From assembly GCA_028693695.1 (NCBI GenBank), contig JAQUUV010000138.1:1-5875 (forward strand): 5,875 bases of DNA, read 5' to 3'. Below are positions 1-5,875 of the stretch, in pieces. The notes beneath the pieces were generated by a model. That model ran no database searches and was not told where the DNA came from. It was given only the letters and a program-made list of their open reading frames with translations. How positions within the stretch are numbered: position 1 is the stretch's first letter; the number at the start of each line of letters is the position of its first letter. The position numbers and the translations under genes were made by a program. The DNA is from Syntrophomonas sp. Lineage in GTDB: Bacteria > Bacillota > Syntrophomonadia > Syntrophomonadales > Syntrophomonadaceae.

Positions 1-1132
1 CATTGGCTGTATCGAGTATGGTGATGCTTGTATTGTAGTGATCAATACAGAAGTTACACCGCCTGCTGAAAAAGCTGATATTATTCGTAAGCAGCTCCAA
101 TGGGCCAAGGAATGCTACGAAAAGTCATATAAGAAATGGCGTATCATGCTGACACATGCGGGGCCTTACACTTCTAACCATGATCCGCTGGAAGTACGAG
201 ATTACTTCGTGAATGATTCCGAATACTCCGTGGATGCCCTTAAAATCGACTTGTTCCTTAATGGTCATGACCATATTTATATTCGTTCGACGGTTAAAAA
301 TGATGTCAAGGTAAATACCGGAGATGGTACCACCTATGTTACCGGCGGCACGGTTGGCAATAAGTACTATGAGTACATGCCTGAGCGCTCCGATTATTCT
401 ACCACCGCTTATCATGACGACGAAGACCGCCAGACATTTACGATCTTTACGGTTGCAAAGGACAAGATTATTGCCAAGGCTTATCAGTGCAATAACGATG
501 ATACGGACGCTAAGGAAGAGCTGGAGGTATGGAACCAGTGGACGGTCAAGGATGCTTACGAAATCCGAAACTCCTTGTTCGAGGGCAAAAAGATTACTGA
601 TTATACTGATGTCAAATCCTCCGATTGGTACTATGATGCAGCTGCCTTTGTTATTGATAAAAAGCTTATTGGCGGAGAGCAGGCGTATGTATTCGGTGCC
701 AACGAGAAGATGACCCGTGCAGAGGCTGCGGCGGTGCTCTACAATCTTGCAGGACAGCCAGCTTACCAAATGACTACTGCTTTCCAGGATGTAAATCAGA
801 AGCATCCCCAGAAGCAGGCTATTTCCTGGGTCAACGCAAATGGCATCATGCAGGGCATCTGCGACGGCAAGTTTGACCCCGATGGCTTAGTGGACCGCGA
901 ACAGTTTGCAGCTCTCTGGGCTCGCTATGTTAAATTCACAGGGAAGAGCATCGCAAACAATACTTCTCTTTCTGCTTTCTCTGACAGTAACAGTATTTCT
1001 TCTTGGGCAACAGAGGGTATAGGCTATTGTGTGGAGTCAGGAATTATTATCGGTAATCCGGACGGCACCTTTGCTCCTCAGGAAAAAATTACACGTGCTG
1101 AGCTTTCTGCTATGTTTTATCGTCTTAACTGA
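1..1132 (+). CDS. Metallophosphoesterase with three C-terminal SLH domains, 5'-truncated by the window
   Basis: This is the 3' part of a gene for a cell-wall-anchored phosphoesterase. The frame is open from base 2 and ends at TGA 1130-1132, leaving 376 visible codons. The GTG at 38 lies inside the domain and is not a credible start. Seen: the segment LTHAGPY (His at 155-157) and GHDH (263-274), which match the last two metal-binding motifs of calcineurin-like / purple-acid-phosphatase-like enzymes. The earlier motifs (DxH, GDxxD, GNHE) must lie upstream. After the catalytic domain come three SLH domains at about 593-754, 776-937 and 974-1129, with motifs TRAE, DREQ and TRAE. In known families such enzymes use a two-metal centre to hydrolyse phosphomono- or diesters, and SLH triplets hold proteins on pyruvylated wall polysaccharide. 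The substrate cannot be told from the sequence. The gene ends 273 bases before the next start, with no clear terminator between. Confidence 0.88.
   Translation, partial: IGCIEYGDACIVVINTEVTPPAEKADIIRKQLQWAKECYEKSYKKWRIMLTHAGPYTSNHDPLEVRDYFVNDSEYSVDALKIDLFLNGHDHIYIRSTVKNDVKVNTGDGTTYVTGGTVGNKYYEYMPERSDYSTTAYHDDEDRQTFTIFTVAKDKIIAKAYQCNNDDTDAKEELEVWNQWTVKDAYEIRNSLFEGKKITDYTDVKSSDWYYDAAAFVIDKKLIGGEQAYVFGANEKMTRAEAAAVLYNLAGQPAYQMTTAFQDVNQKHPQKQAISWVNANGIMQGICDGKFDPDGLVDREQFAALWARYVKFTGKSIANNTSLSAFSDSNSISSWATEGIGYCVESGIIIGNPDGTFAPQEKITRAELSAMFYRLN
593..1129 (+). other. SLH domain triplet of the phosphoesterase
   Basis: Three successive S-layer homology domains form the end of the protein. The first begins YTDVKSSDWYYDAA and carries MTRAEAAAVLY. 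The second begins FQDVNQKHP and carries VDREQFAALW. The third begins FSDSNSISSWA and carries ITRAELSAMFY four residues before the end. The first and third keep the TRAE motif tied to binding of pyruvylated secondary cell-wall polysaccharide; the second has DREQ. The G-x-x-D/G-x-F pattern (GKFDPDG, GTFAPQE) is present in the second and third. The role is non-covalent anchoring at the cell surface, known from the family. Confidence 0.9.
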
Positions 1133-1300
1133 TTGTGGGTGCCGGTCAGCGAAAATGCCCTTAAGAGCAGAGAGGAACGGCTTGGAGCGCACTGAAGCAG
1201 TCAATGTTGAGGTATCGCGAGTCACTAGCAAAAACATGACGGAGCCATTTCCAGCTCCCTGGCTGATCTCTGCCAGAAGCGTTAAAGGATAGTAATAACG
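1133..1300. other. Intergenic stretch with possible RNA structure, no gene recognised
   Basis: Between the phosphoesterase stop and the candidate promoter there is no reading frame with a ribosome binding site and credible start. Seen: a local hairpin GGAGC (1241-1245) / GCTCC (1254-1258), and a longer-range complement GCAGAGA (1167-1173) / TCTCTGC (1267-1273) that would enclose it. There is no T-run after any stem, so it does not look like a simple terminator for the upstream gene. It could be a structured 3' UTR, an unrecognised regulatory RNA, or decayed coding sequence. I cannot assign it to a known riboswitch class. Confidence 0.35.
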
Positions 1301-1329
1301 TTGTGGTCTGGATACCGATTTAGTATGAT
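1301..1329 (+). promoter_or_regulatory. Candidate sigma-A promoter of the LRR-SLH gene
   Basis: TTGTGG (1301-1306) and TATGAT (1324-1329) are 17 bases apart. The -10 matches consensus at five of six positions, the -35 at three of six. Transcription would begin near 1336, giving an untranslated leader of about 70 bases before the ATG at 1406. A second perfect TATAAT at 1337-1342 has no recognisable -35 at the right distance and is the less likely alternative. The call rests on pattern only. Confidence 0.45.
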
Positions 1330-1390
1330 AAAATAATATAATATGGAAGAAATTGTACAATTATCATGTAAGGTTATGAAATTTAAATAT

Positions 1391-1397
1391 GAAGGAG
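1391..1397 (+). promoter_or_regulatory. Ribosome binding site that fixes the LRR-SLH gene start
   Basis: GAAGGAG lies eight bases before ATG 1406-1408, an ideal Firmicutes Shine-Dalgarno spacing. It decides the start: the in-frame ATG at 1343 has no such site, sits directly after the TATAAT at 1337-1342, and would put 21 extra, partly charged residues before the signal peptide. Confidence 0.88.
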
Positions 1398-1405
1398 TTT
1401 TTATT

Positions 1406-4400
1406 ATGGAAATACTAAAAATAAGCAAAATGAATGCATTTATTATCGGTATTATAATAGCAGCTATTATGCTGGGATTCAGTGACCAGGTGCAAGCAGC
1501 TCAGGAGGGTGATTACACTTATACTGTAACAGAAGATGGCAAAGCTGAAATTACAAAATACACCGGAACCGGGGGAGATGTAACCATCCCCAGTACGTTA
1601 GGCGGAGTTAATGTAACCAGTATCGGTAACTATGCTTTTTTCAATTGCACAGGTCTAACCAATATTACCATTGCTGAAAGTGTAACTAGTATCGGAGTAT
1701 CTGCTTTTTACGGATGCGCACAATTAACCGGTATTACGATCCCGGAAGGAGTAACTGATATTTACGCATGGGCTTTTCATAAATGTACAGGCTTAACCAG
1801 CATTACCATTCCGGCAAGTGTTACTAATATTGGTGACTCTTTTGGCAGTTGCACAAGCTTAACTAATATTAGTGTAGTTGATGAAAATTTAAATTATTCG
1901 AGTAAAGACGGCATACTTTTTAATAAGTCAGGGACTGTTTTGGTGCAGTGTCCCGCAGGATTAACCAGTATTACCATTCCCGCAGAGGTAATCAGTATTG
2001 GCGAAGGGGCTTTTTCTGGCTGTACAGGCTTAACCGGCATTACCCTTCCTGAAGGAGTAACTAGTATTGGCGACGAGGCTTTTTGTGGTTGCACAGGCTT
2101 AACCAGCATTACCCTTCCTGAAGGAGTAACTAGTATTGGTTACGAAACTTTTTGGGGTTGCACGGGCTTAACCAGCATTACTATTCCTGCAAAAGTAACT
2201 AGTATTGGCGACGAGGCTTTTTCGGGTTGTACGGGCTTAACCAGTATTACCCTTCCTGAAGGAGTAACTAGTATTGGCAATCAGGCTTTTACCAAGTGCA
2301 CAAGCTTAGCCAGTATTACCCTCCCCCAAAGTATAACTAGTATTGGCGAAGGGGCGTTTGGCATATGTGGCTTAACTAGCATTACCATTCCTCAAACGGT
2401 AACTAATATTGGCACAGCGGCTTTTGGTGGCTGCCGAAGTTTAAATAGTATTACTGTAGCTGCTGAAAATTTAAATTATTCGAGTAAAGACGGCGTACTT
2501 TTTGATAAAGAAGGGACAACTTTGGTGCAGTGTCCCGGAGGTTTAACCAATGTTCTTATTCCGCAAGAAGTAACCGCTATTGCTGACCTGGCTTTTTCCT
2601 ATTGTGCTACAATATCCAGTATTGAAATTCCCGAAGGTGTAACCAGTATCGGCCAGTCTGCTTTTGCTGGTTGTACAAGCTTAACCAGCATTGCTATTCC
2701 CGAAGGTGTAACCAGTATCGGCGAGACTACTTTTGTTGGTTGTATAGGATTAACCAGTATTACCATTCCCGAAGGGGTAACGAGTATCGGCAAAGCGGCT
2801 TTTGGTGCTTGCATAGGCTTAACTGGCATAACCATTCCCCAAACGGTAATTAGTATAGGTGAACAAGCTTTTTATAGGTGTATGAGCTTAACCAGTATTA
2901 AATTTAACTCAGAAAAAACAACGATATTTGATAATACCAATACAATTCCCGTGTCAACAACGATGATCGGGTATGACCCGTCTGCAGCCAAAGAATATGC
3001 TGCAAAATACGACAGGGAGTTCGAAGTTCTGCAGACCCAGGAGGGGGATTACACTTATACCTTAACAGACGGCAAAGCCAAAATTACAGGATACACCGGA
3101 ACTGGAGGAGATGTTACCATTCCGGATAAATTAGGTGGGGTTGATGTAACTCGTATTGGTGACTATGCTTTTTACGGTTGCACAGGCTTAACCGGCATTA
3201 CCACAAGCGTAACTAATATCGGTAACAATGCTTTTGACGACTGCACAGAATTAACCAGTATTACGCTGTTGGAAGGAGTAACTAATATTGGCGAATGGGC
3301 TTTTTATGATTGCACTGGCTTAACCGGCATTACCATTCCCGCAAGTGTAACCAGTATCGGTAGCAAGGCTTTTGGCCGTTGTGCAAAATTAACTAGCATT
3401 GCTGTAGCTGGTCAAAATTCACAATATTCCAGTAAGGACGGTGTGCTTTTTAACAAAGATGGGACTATTTTAATGGCATGCCCCGCAGGCTTAACCAGTA
3501 TTACCATACCCATAGGGGTAACCAGTATTGGCGAGGATGCTTTCTCTAATTGCACAGGCTTAACCAGCATTACCATTCCGCAAGGGGTAACTAACATAAG
3601 CGATGGTGCTTTTTTCGGTTGCACAGGTTTAATTGCCATTGAAGTAGATGGCAATAATTCAACCTATGCAAGTAAAGGCGGTATGCTTTTTGACAAAGCA
3701 GGGACTATTTTGATGGCGTGTCCCGGAGGTTTCAAAAATATTGATATTCCTCTAGAAGTTACTGCTATCGATGACATGGCTTTTTCCGGGTGTACTGGTT
3801 TAAGCAGTATTACCATTCCCGAGAAGGTAACCACTATCGGCCTGTGTGCTTTTTCCAATTGTACAGGCTTAACCAGTATTATCATTCCGCAAGGGGTAAC
3901 GAATATAGGCAACAGTGCTTTTTTAGGTTGCATGGGCTTAACCAGTATTACCCTTCCACAAGGGGTAACTAGCATAGGTGATAGTACTTTTTTTGGTTGC
4001 ATGGGCTTAACCAGCATTAGCATCCCCGAAGGTGTAACTAGTATCGGCCAGAGGGTTTTTCGGTATTGTGCAAGCTTAACCAGCATTACCATTCCGCAAA
4101 CAGTAATTAGCATAGACGAAAATGCTTTTTTCGGGTGTACAAGTTTAACCAGTATTAAATTTAACTCAAAAAATACAACCATATTTGATAATGCCGATAC
4201 AATTCCTGCGGCAGCAAAGATTATAGGATACGTCTCGTCCACAGCCAAAGACTATGCTGAAAAATATGGCAGGACGTTCCAGGCAATTAGTTCTCAAGAT
4301 ACCTCATCCAACGATGGCGGGTCGCATAGTGGAGTTATAGGAAACAGTAATTCAGCCGTAGTTTATGCAGTCGATATTCAAGTAAATGGAGAAACCTTAA

Positions 4401-5614
4401 ATGAAGGCATAATGACCATTACCCAGGAAGGATCCATAACCATAGCTACTGTAACCCTTGACGAAAAGAAATTTGAACAACTGCTGACGCAGACAGGCAA
4501 TAATGTAGTAGTTACTATTCCTATAAATATCGAAGCCGATGCAGTAATTGGTGAACTCAATGGACAAATGATTAAAAATATGGAGTATAAACAGGCGATA
4601 GCGGAAATTAAGACCCAAAATGTAGCCTATACCCTGTCTCCCCAGCAGATTAACATTGACGCTGTGGCGGCACAACTCGGTACAAAAGTTGAACTTAAAG
4701 ACATTAAAGTGCAGATCCAGATCTCCAAGCCAAATACCGAGATGCTTAAGGTGGTTGAGAACTCTGCTAAAGATGGTGAATTCGCCCTAGTTGTACCTGC
4801 GGTGGAATTCAGTGTAAAGTGTACCTGTGGTGATAAAGCCGTTGAGCTAAATAGATTCAACTCCTATGTCAAAAGGACCGTGGCCATTCCGGAGGGGGTG
4901 AACCCGAATAAAATTACCACCGCAGTCGTGATTGAACAGGATGGGACCGTAATACACGTACCAACCCAGATTATACAGATCGACAATAAATACTATGCCC
5001 AAATTAACAGCATGACCAACAGCACCTATTCAGTTATCTGGCATCCCATTGAGTTCAAGGATGTTGATAAACACTGGGCCAAAAAGGAAATCAACGATAT
5101 GGGATCGAGAATGATCGTAAGTGGAATAAATAAAGAAAACTACGAGCCTGACAGGGATATTACCCGGGCGGAGTTTGCCGCCATCGTAGTACGGGCTTTA
5201 GGACTAAAGCCCGGGAACGATCAGGGAGCGTTCTCCGATGTCCAGGGCAGCGAGTGGTTTAGCAGTGGCATACAGACTGCTTACCAGTATAAAGTAATCT
5301 CTGGTTATGGCAATGGAAAATTTGGTGCCACAGACAAAATTACCCGTGAACAAGCTATGACCATGATCGCAAAAGCCATGAATATAACTGGGCTAAAGGT
5401 GGATTTCCAAGCTGAAGATGCAGAAAAGATATTGGCCAGGTTTGTAGATACTAGCAAAACAGCAGAGTATGCCCGAAGCAGTATGATCGCCTGTGTAAAA
5501 ACCGGGATCATTACTGGCAAAGGCGGTAATATGGTGGCTCCGAAGGATAACATCACCAGAGCTGAAGTAGCAGTAATTGTGCAAAAACTACTGCAAAAAT
5601 CGAAACTCATCTAG
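1406..5614 (+). CDS. Secreted BspA/TpLRR-type leucine-rich-repeat surface protein with three SLH domains (1402 aa)
   Basis: A large wall-bound surface protein, probably for binding or adhesion; its ligand is unknown. Order of parts: signal peptide, residues 1-31 (Lys 5 and 8, hydrophobic core about 10-25, cleavage likely after VQA); LRR module A, about 33-542; LRR module B, about 545-961; Ser/Gly/Asn-rich linker, about 962-984; beta-rich domain, about 985-1213; SLH domains at about 1217-1265, 1276-1325 and 1346-1395 with motifs TRAE, TREQ and TRAE. The repeats have the 23-residue pattern LTSITIPxGVTSIGxxAFxxC (Pfam LRR_5 / Treponema pallidum LRR type), 28 counting AF/TF/VF-x-x-C units. BspA relatives in other bacteria act in adhesion to host proteins or other cells, but similar proteins are common in free-living anaerobes, so a host link should not be assumed. 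The start at 1406 is chosen for its ribosome binding site; the stop is TAG 5612-5614. It lies 273 bases after another SLH gene. Confidence 0.93.
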   Translation: MEILKISKMNAFIIGIIIAAIMLGFSDQVQAAQEGDYTYTVTEDGKAEITKYTGTGGDVTIPSTLGGVNVTSIGNYAFFNCTGLTNITIAESVTSIGVSAFYGCAQLTGITIPEGVTDIYAWAFHKCTGLTSITIPASVTNIGDSFGSCTSLTNISVVDENLNYSSKDGILFNKSGTVLVQCPAGLTSITIPAEVISIGEGAFSGCTGLTGITLPEGVTSIGDEAFCGCTGLTSITLPEGVTSIGYETFWGCTGLTSITIPAKVTSIGDEAFSGCTGLTSITLPEGVTSIGNQAFTKCTSLASITLPQSITSIGEGAFGICGLTSITIPQTVTNIGTAAFGGCRSLNSITVAAENLNYSSKDGVLFDKEGTTLVQCPGGLTNVLIPQEVTAIADLAFSYCATISSIEIPEGVTSIGQSAFAGCTSLTSIAIPEGVTSIGETTFVGCIGLTSITIPEGVTSIGKAAFGACIGLTGITIPQTVISIGEQAFYRCMSLTSIKFNSEKTTIFDNTNTIPVSTTMIGYDPSAAKEYAAKYDREFEVLQTQEGDYTYTLTDGKAKITGYTGTGGDVTIPDKLGGVDVTRIGDYAFYGCTGLTGITTSVTNIGNNAFDDCTELTSITLLEGVTNIGEWAFYDCTGLTGITIPASVTSIGSKAFGRCAKLTSIAVAGQNSQYSSKDGVLFNKDGTILMACPAGLTSITIPIGVTSIGEDAFSNCTGLTSITIPQGVTNISDGAFFGCTGLIAIEVDGNNSTYASKGGMLFDKAGTILMACPGGFKNIDIPLEVTAIDDMAFSGCTGLSSITIPEKVTTIGLCAFSNCTGLTSIIIPQGVTNIGNSAFLGCMGLTSITLPQGVTSIGDSTFFGCMGLTSISIPEGVTSIGQRVFRYCASLTSITIPQTVISIDENAFFGCTSLTSIKFNSKNTTIFDNADTIPAAAKIIGYVSSTAKDYAEKYGRTFQAISSQDTSSNDGGSHSGVIGNSNSAVVYAVDIQVNGETLNEGIMTITQEGSITIATVTLDEKKFEQLLTQTGNNVVVTIPINIEADAVIGELNGQMIKNMEYKQAIAEIKTQNVAYTLSPQQINIDAVAAQLGTKVELKDIKVQIQISKPNTEMLKVVENSAKDGEFALVVPAVEFSVKCTCGDKAVELNRFNSYVKRTVAIPEGVNPNKITTAVVIEQDGTVIHVPTQIIQIDNKYYAQINSMTNSTYSVIWHPIEFKDVDKHWAKKEINDMGSRMIVSGINKENYEPDRDITRAEFAAIVVRALGLKPGNDQGAFSDVQGSEWFSSGIQTAYQYKVISGYGNGKFGATDKITREQAMTMIAKAMNITGLKVDFQAEDAEKILARFVDTSKTAEYARSSMIACVKTGIITGKGGNMVAPKDNITRAEVAVIVQKLLQKSKLI
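1502..3031 (+). repeat. LRR module A: 16 TpLRR-type repeats, 69-nt period
   Basis: The module opens with a cap, QEGDYTYTVTEDGKAEIT then TGTGGDVTIP, runs through 16 repeats marked by F-x-x-C, and closes with IFDNTNTIP then IGYDPSAAKEYAAKYDREF. Most repeats are 23 codons (69 bases). Two are shortened in frame: NIGDSFGSC lacks one residue and AFGICGLTSI lacks two. Two beta-hairpin-like inserts of the form NYSSKDGxLFxKxGTxLVQCP interrupt the array at residues about 160-183 and 354-377. The array should fold as a curved solenoid with the parallel sheet formed by the LTSITIP strands; that is family knowledge. Confidence 0.9.
2041..2277 (+). repeat. Near-identical 69-bp repeat units within module A
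   Basis: The same 30 bases, beginning TACCCTTCCTGAAGG and ending AGTATTGG, occur at 2041-2070, 2110-2139 and 2248-2277, spaced 69 and 138 bases (one and two repeat lengths). The unit between the last two differs at the start (GCAAAAGTAACT) but shares GGCGACGAGGCTTTTT with the first unit. Identity at synonymous positions points to recent unit duplication or gene conversion. Confidence 0.85.
3038..4288 (+). repeat. LRR module B: second copy with 12 TpLRR-type repeats
   Basis: This module repeats the plan of module A. The opening cap QEGDYTYTLTDGKAKIT / TGTGGDVTIP and the closing cap IFDNADTIP / YAEKYGRTF are near copies of those in module A, showing an internal duplication of a whole cap-to-cap unit. 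It holds 12 F-x-x-C repeats against 16, so repeats were gained or lost afterwards. Inserts of the form YxSKxGxLFxKxGTILMACP lie at residues about 670-693 and 750-773. The first repeat, GITTSVTNIG, is two residues shorter than the usual GITIPASVTNIG. Confidence 0.9.
4358..5044 (+). other. Beta-rich domain between the LRR modules and SLH domains
   Basis: Residues about 985-1213 run from VVYAVDIQVNG to STYSVIWHP. The stretch is rich in alternating Val/Ile/Thr and probably all beta. It contains one CTCGD pair of cysteines and an IPEGVNPNKITTAVV segment. From memory of SLH proteins in Bacillales and Clostridia, a similar segment ending in NSTYSVIW often directly precedes SLH triplets, so it is probably a recurring stalk or spacer and not a catalytic domain. 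I know no function for it and see no catalytic motif. Confidence 0.55.
5054..5590 (+). other. SLH domain triplet of the LRR protein
   Basis: Three S-layer homology domains begin FKDVDKHWAKKEIND, FSDVQGSEWFSSGIQ and FVDTSKTAEYARSSM. Their motifs are ITRAEFAAIV, ITREQAMTMI and ITRAEVAVIV. As in the upstream phosphoesterase, the outer two keep TRAE and the middle one has an REQ variant. They should hold the LRR array on the outer face of the cell wall. Confidence 0.92.
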
Positions 5615-5638
5615 GTAAGTCAAAAATGAGGTTACCTA
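5612..5638 (+). terminator. Possible weak terminator hairpin overlapping the stop codon
   Basis: TAGGTAA (5612-5618) and TTACCTA (5632-5638) are perfect 7-base complements with a 13-base loop. The stem includes the TAG stop of the LRR-SLH gene. It is followed by TTATTAAAAAAG and not by a run of T, and the stem is AT-rich, so intrinsic termination would be poor. It may simply be chance or an RNA 3'-end stabiliser. Confidence 0.3.
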
Positions 5639-5653
5639 TTATTAAAAAAGTAT

Positions 5654-5682
5654 TTGACAATATCCTTTTATGAGAGTAAATT
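5654..5682 (+). promoter_or_regulatory. Sigma-A promoter of the T-box transcription unit
   Basis: A perfect -35 TTGACA (5654-5659) is followed after exactly 17 bases by TAAATT (5677-5682), four of six matches to the -10 consensus. Transcription would start near 5688-5690, just before the first T-box structural elements. This separates the downstream unit from the LRR-SLH gene. Confidence 0.75.
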
Positions 5683-5688
5683 CAAAAG

Positions 5689-5875
5689 GAATAAATGCGG
5701 TGACCGGGAAGTAGTAAGTTTGCAAAAGCCTTTCAGAGAGTTGGCGGAAGGTGTGAAGCCAATAAGGAAAAGCATTCTGAATTCATCCCGAGAGCAGCAC
5801 GCTGAAATTATTTAAGTAGGCAGTGACGGTTTCGCCCGTTATAGCGATAGGGTATAAGCAATTGCCGTACCCGAT
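5689..5875 (+). promoter_or_regulatory. T-box leader (tRNA-sensing riboswitch), probable Phe specifier, truncated by the window end
   Basis: T-box leaders bind a matching tRNA and let the downstream gene be expressed when that tRNA is uncharged. Seen: Stem I base CGGGA (5705-5709) / TCCCG (5786-5790); the loop-E element AGTA (5711-5717 region) opposite GAA (5779-5781); CCTT (5729-5732) / AAGG (5764-5767); the AGAGAG bulge (5735-5740); a distal hairpin TTGGC (5741-5745) / GCCAA (5758-5762) around GGTGTGAA; the conserved AGTAGG (5815-5820) before the hairpin ACGG (5826-5829) / CCGT (5836-5839); and stem III GGGTA (5850-5854) / TACCC (5868-5872). The codon right after GAA is TTC (5782-5784), followed by A as usual, indicating tRNA-Phe. 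The terminator/antiterminator with its T-box sequence and the regulated gene lie beyond the window. Likely targets are pheS/pheT or phenylalanine biosynthesis or transport. Confidence 0.9.

Noticed and set aside
125..805. Minus-strand 226-codon open frame opposite the phosphoesterase, and a + strand frame at 324-713
   Set aside because: The phosphoesterase frame has recognisable metal-binding motifs and SLH domains throughout this span, so these are frame shadows.
1029..1292. Short + strand frame running from the end of the phosphoesterase gene into the intergenic region, and a minus-strand frame at 1037-1360
   Set aside because: The first begins inside the SLH coding sequence without a ribosome binding site. 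Neither shows a recognisable domain, and both have compositions expected by chance.
1261..1292. Superficial similarity of GGCTGATCTCTGCCAG and the following AGCGTTAAAGGATAG to the 3' half of a TPP riboswitch
   Set aside because: The 5' CTGAGA box with its stem is missing and the conserved 3' core is not kept, so this is probably chance.
1343..1405. Upstream in-frame ATG at 1343 as the start of the LRR-SLH protein
   Set aside because: It directly follows TATAAT and lacks a ribosome binding site, whereas ATG 1406 has GAAGGAG eight bases upstream and begins a normal signal peptide.
1600..4150. Regular tandem repeats that could be mistaken for a CRISPR array or minisatellite
   Set aside because: The period is 69 bases without distinct unique spacers, the units diverge gradually, and the whole tract is one coding frame with LRR consensus.
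3664..4248. Long open frame on the minus strand across the LRR array, with similar shorter ones at 1894-2109, 2599-2835 and 3412-3654
   Set aside because: They are antisense images of the 69-base repeat, whose period is a multiple of three and keeps the opposite strand open. The translations are repetitive (ILVTPSGMVILVKPVQP) and no credible start context was seen.

Overview
The window looks like chromosomal DNA of a low-to-mid GC Firmicute, most likely an anaerobic clostridial-type bacterium. The evidence is a strong GGAG-type ribosome binding site, sigma-A-like promoters, two proteins with C-terminal S-layer homology (SLH) triplets, and a T-box leader RNA. The genus cannot be named from this sequence. 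One surface protein carries about 28 conserved cysteines, one per repeat, which would suit an anoxic habitat; that is inference.

Layout, all on the + strand. Positions 1-1132 hold the 3' part of a gene for a secreted metallophosphoesterase (calcineurin / purple-acid-phosphatase-like fold) ending in three SLH domains. Its start and first metal-binding motifs lie upstream of the window. Positions 1133-1405 are a 273-base intergenic region with some potential RNA secondary structure, a candidate promoter (1301-1329) and a clear ribosome binding site (1391-1397). Positions 1406-5614 encode a 1402-residue exported surface protein: signal peptide, two BspA/TpLRR-type leucine-rich-repeat modules (16 and 12 repeats) that arose by duplication, a low-complexity linker, an all-beta-looking domain, and three SLH domains. 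A weak hairpin overlaps its stop codon. Positions 5654-5682 form a good sigma-A promoter, and from about 5689 to the window end there is a T-box leader whose predicted specifier codon is UUC (Phe). The gene it controls lies outside the window.

How it fits together: the first two genes encode proteins held on the cell wall by SLH domains, which in characterised Firmicutes bind pyruvylated secondary cell-wall polysaccharide. One is a phosphoesterase, possibly for phosphate scavenging; the other is a large repeat protein, possibly for adhesion or binding of polymers or other cells. The T-box has its own promoter and begins a separate transcription unit, probably for phenylalanyl-tRNA synthetase or phenylalanine metabolism. 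No mobile element, CRISPR array, tRNA or rRNA was seen. No undescribed system is evident. The most unusual elements are the duplicated, recombination-prone LRR array and the unassigned intergenic stretch.
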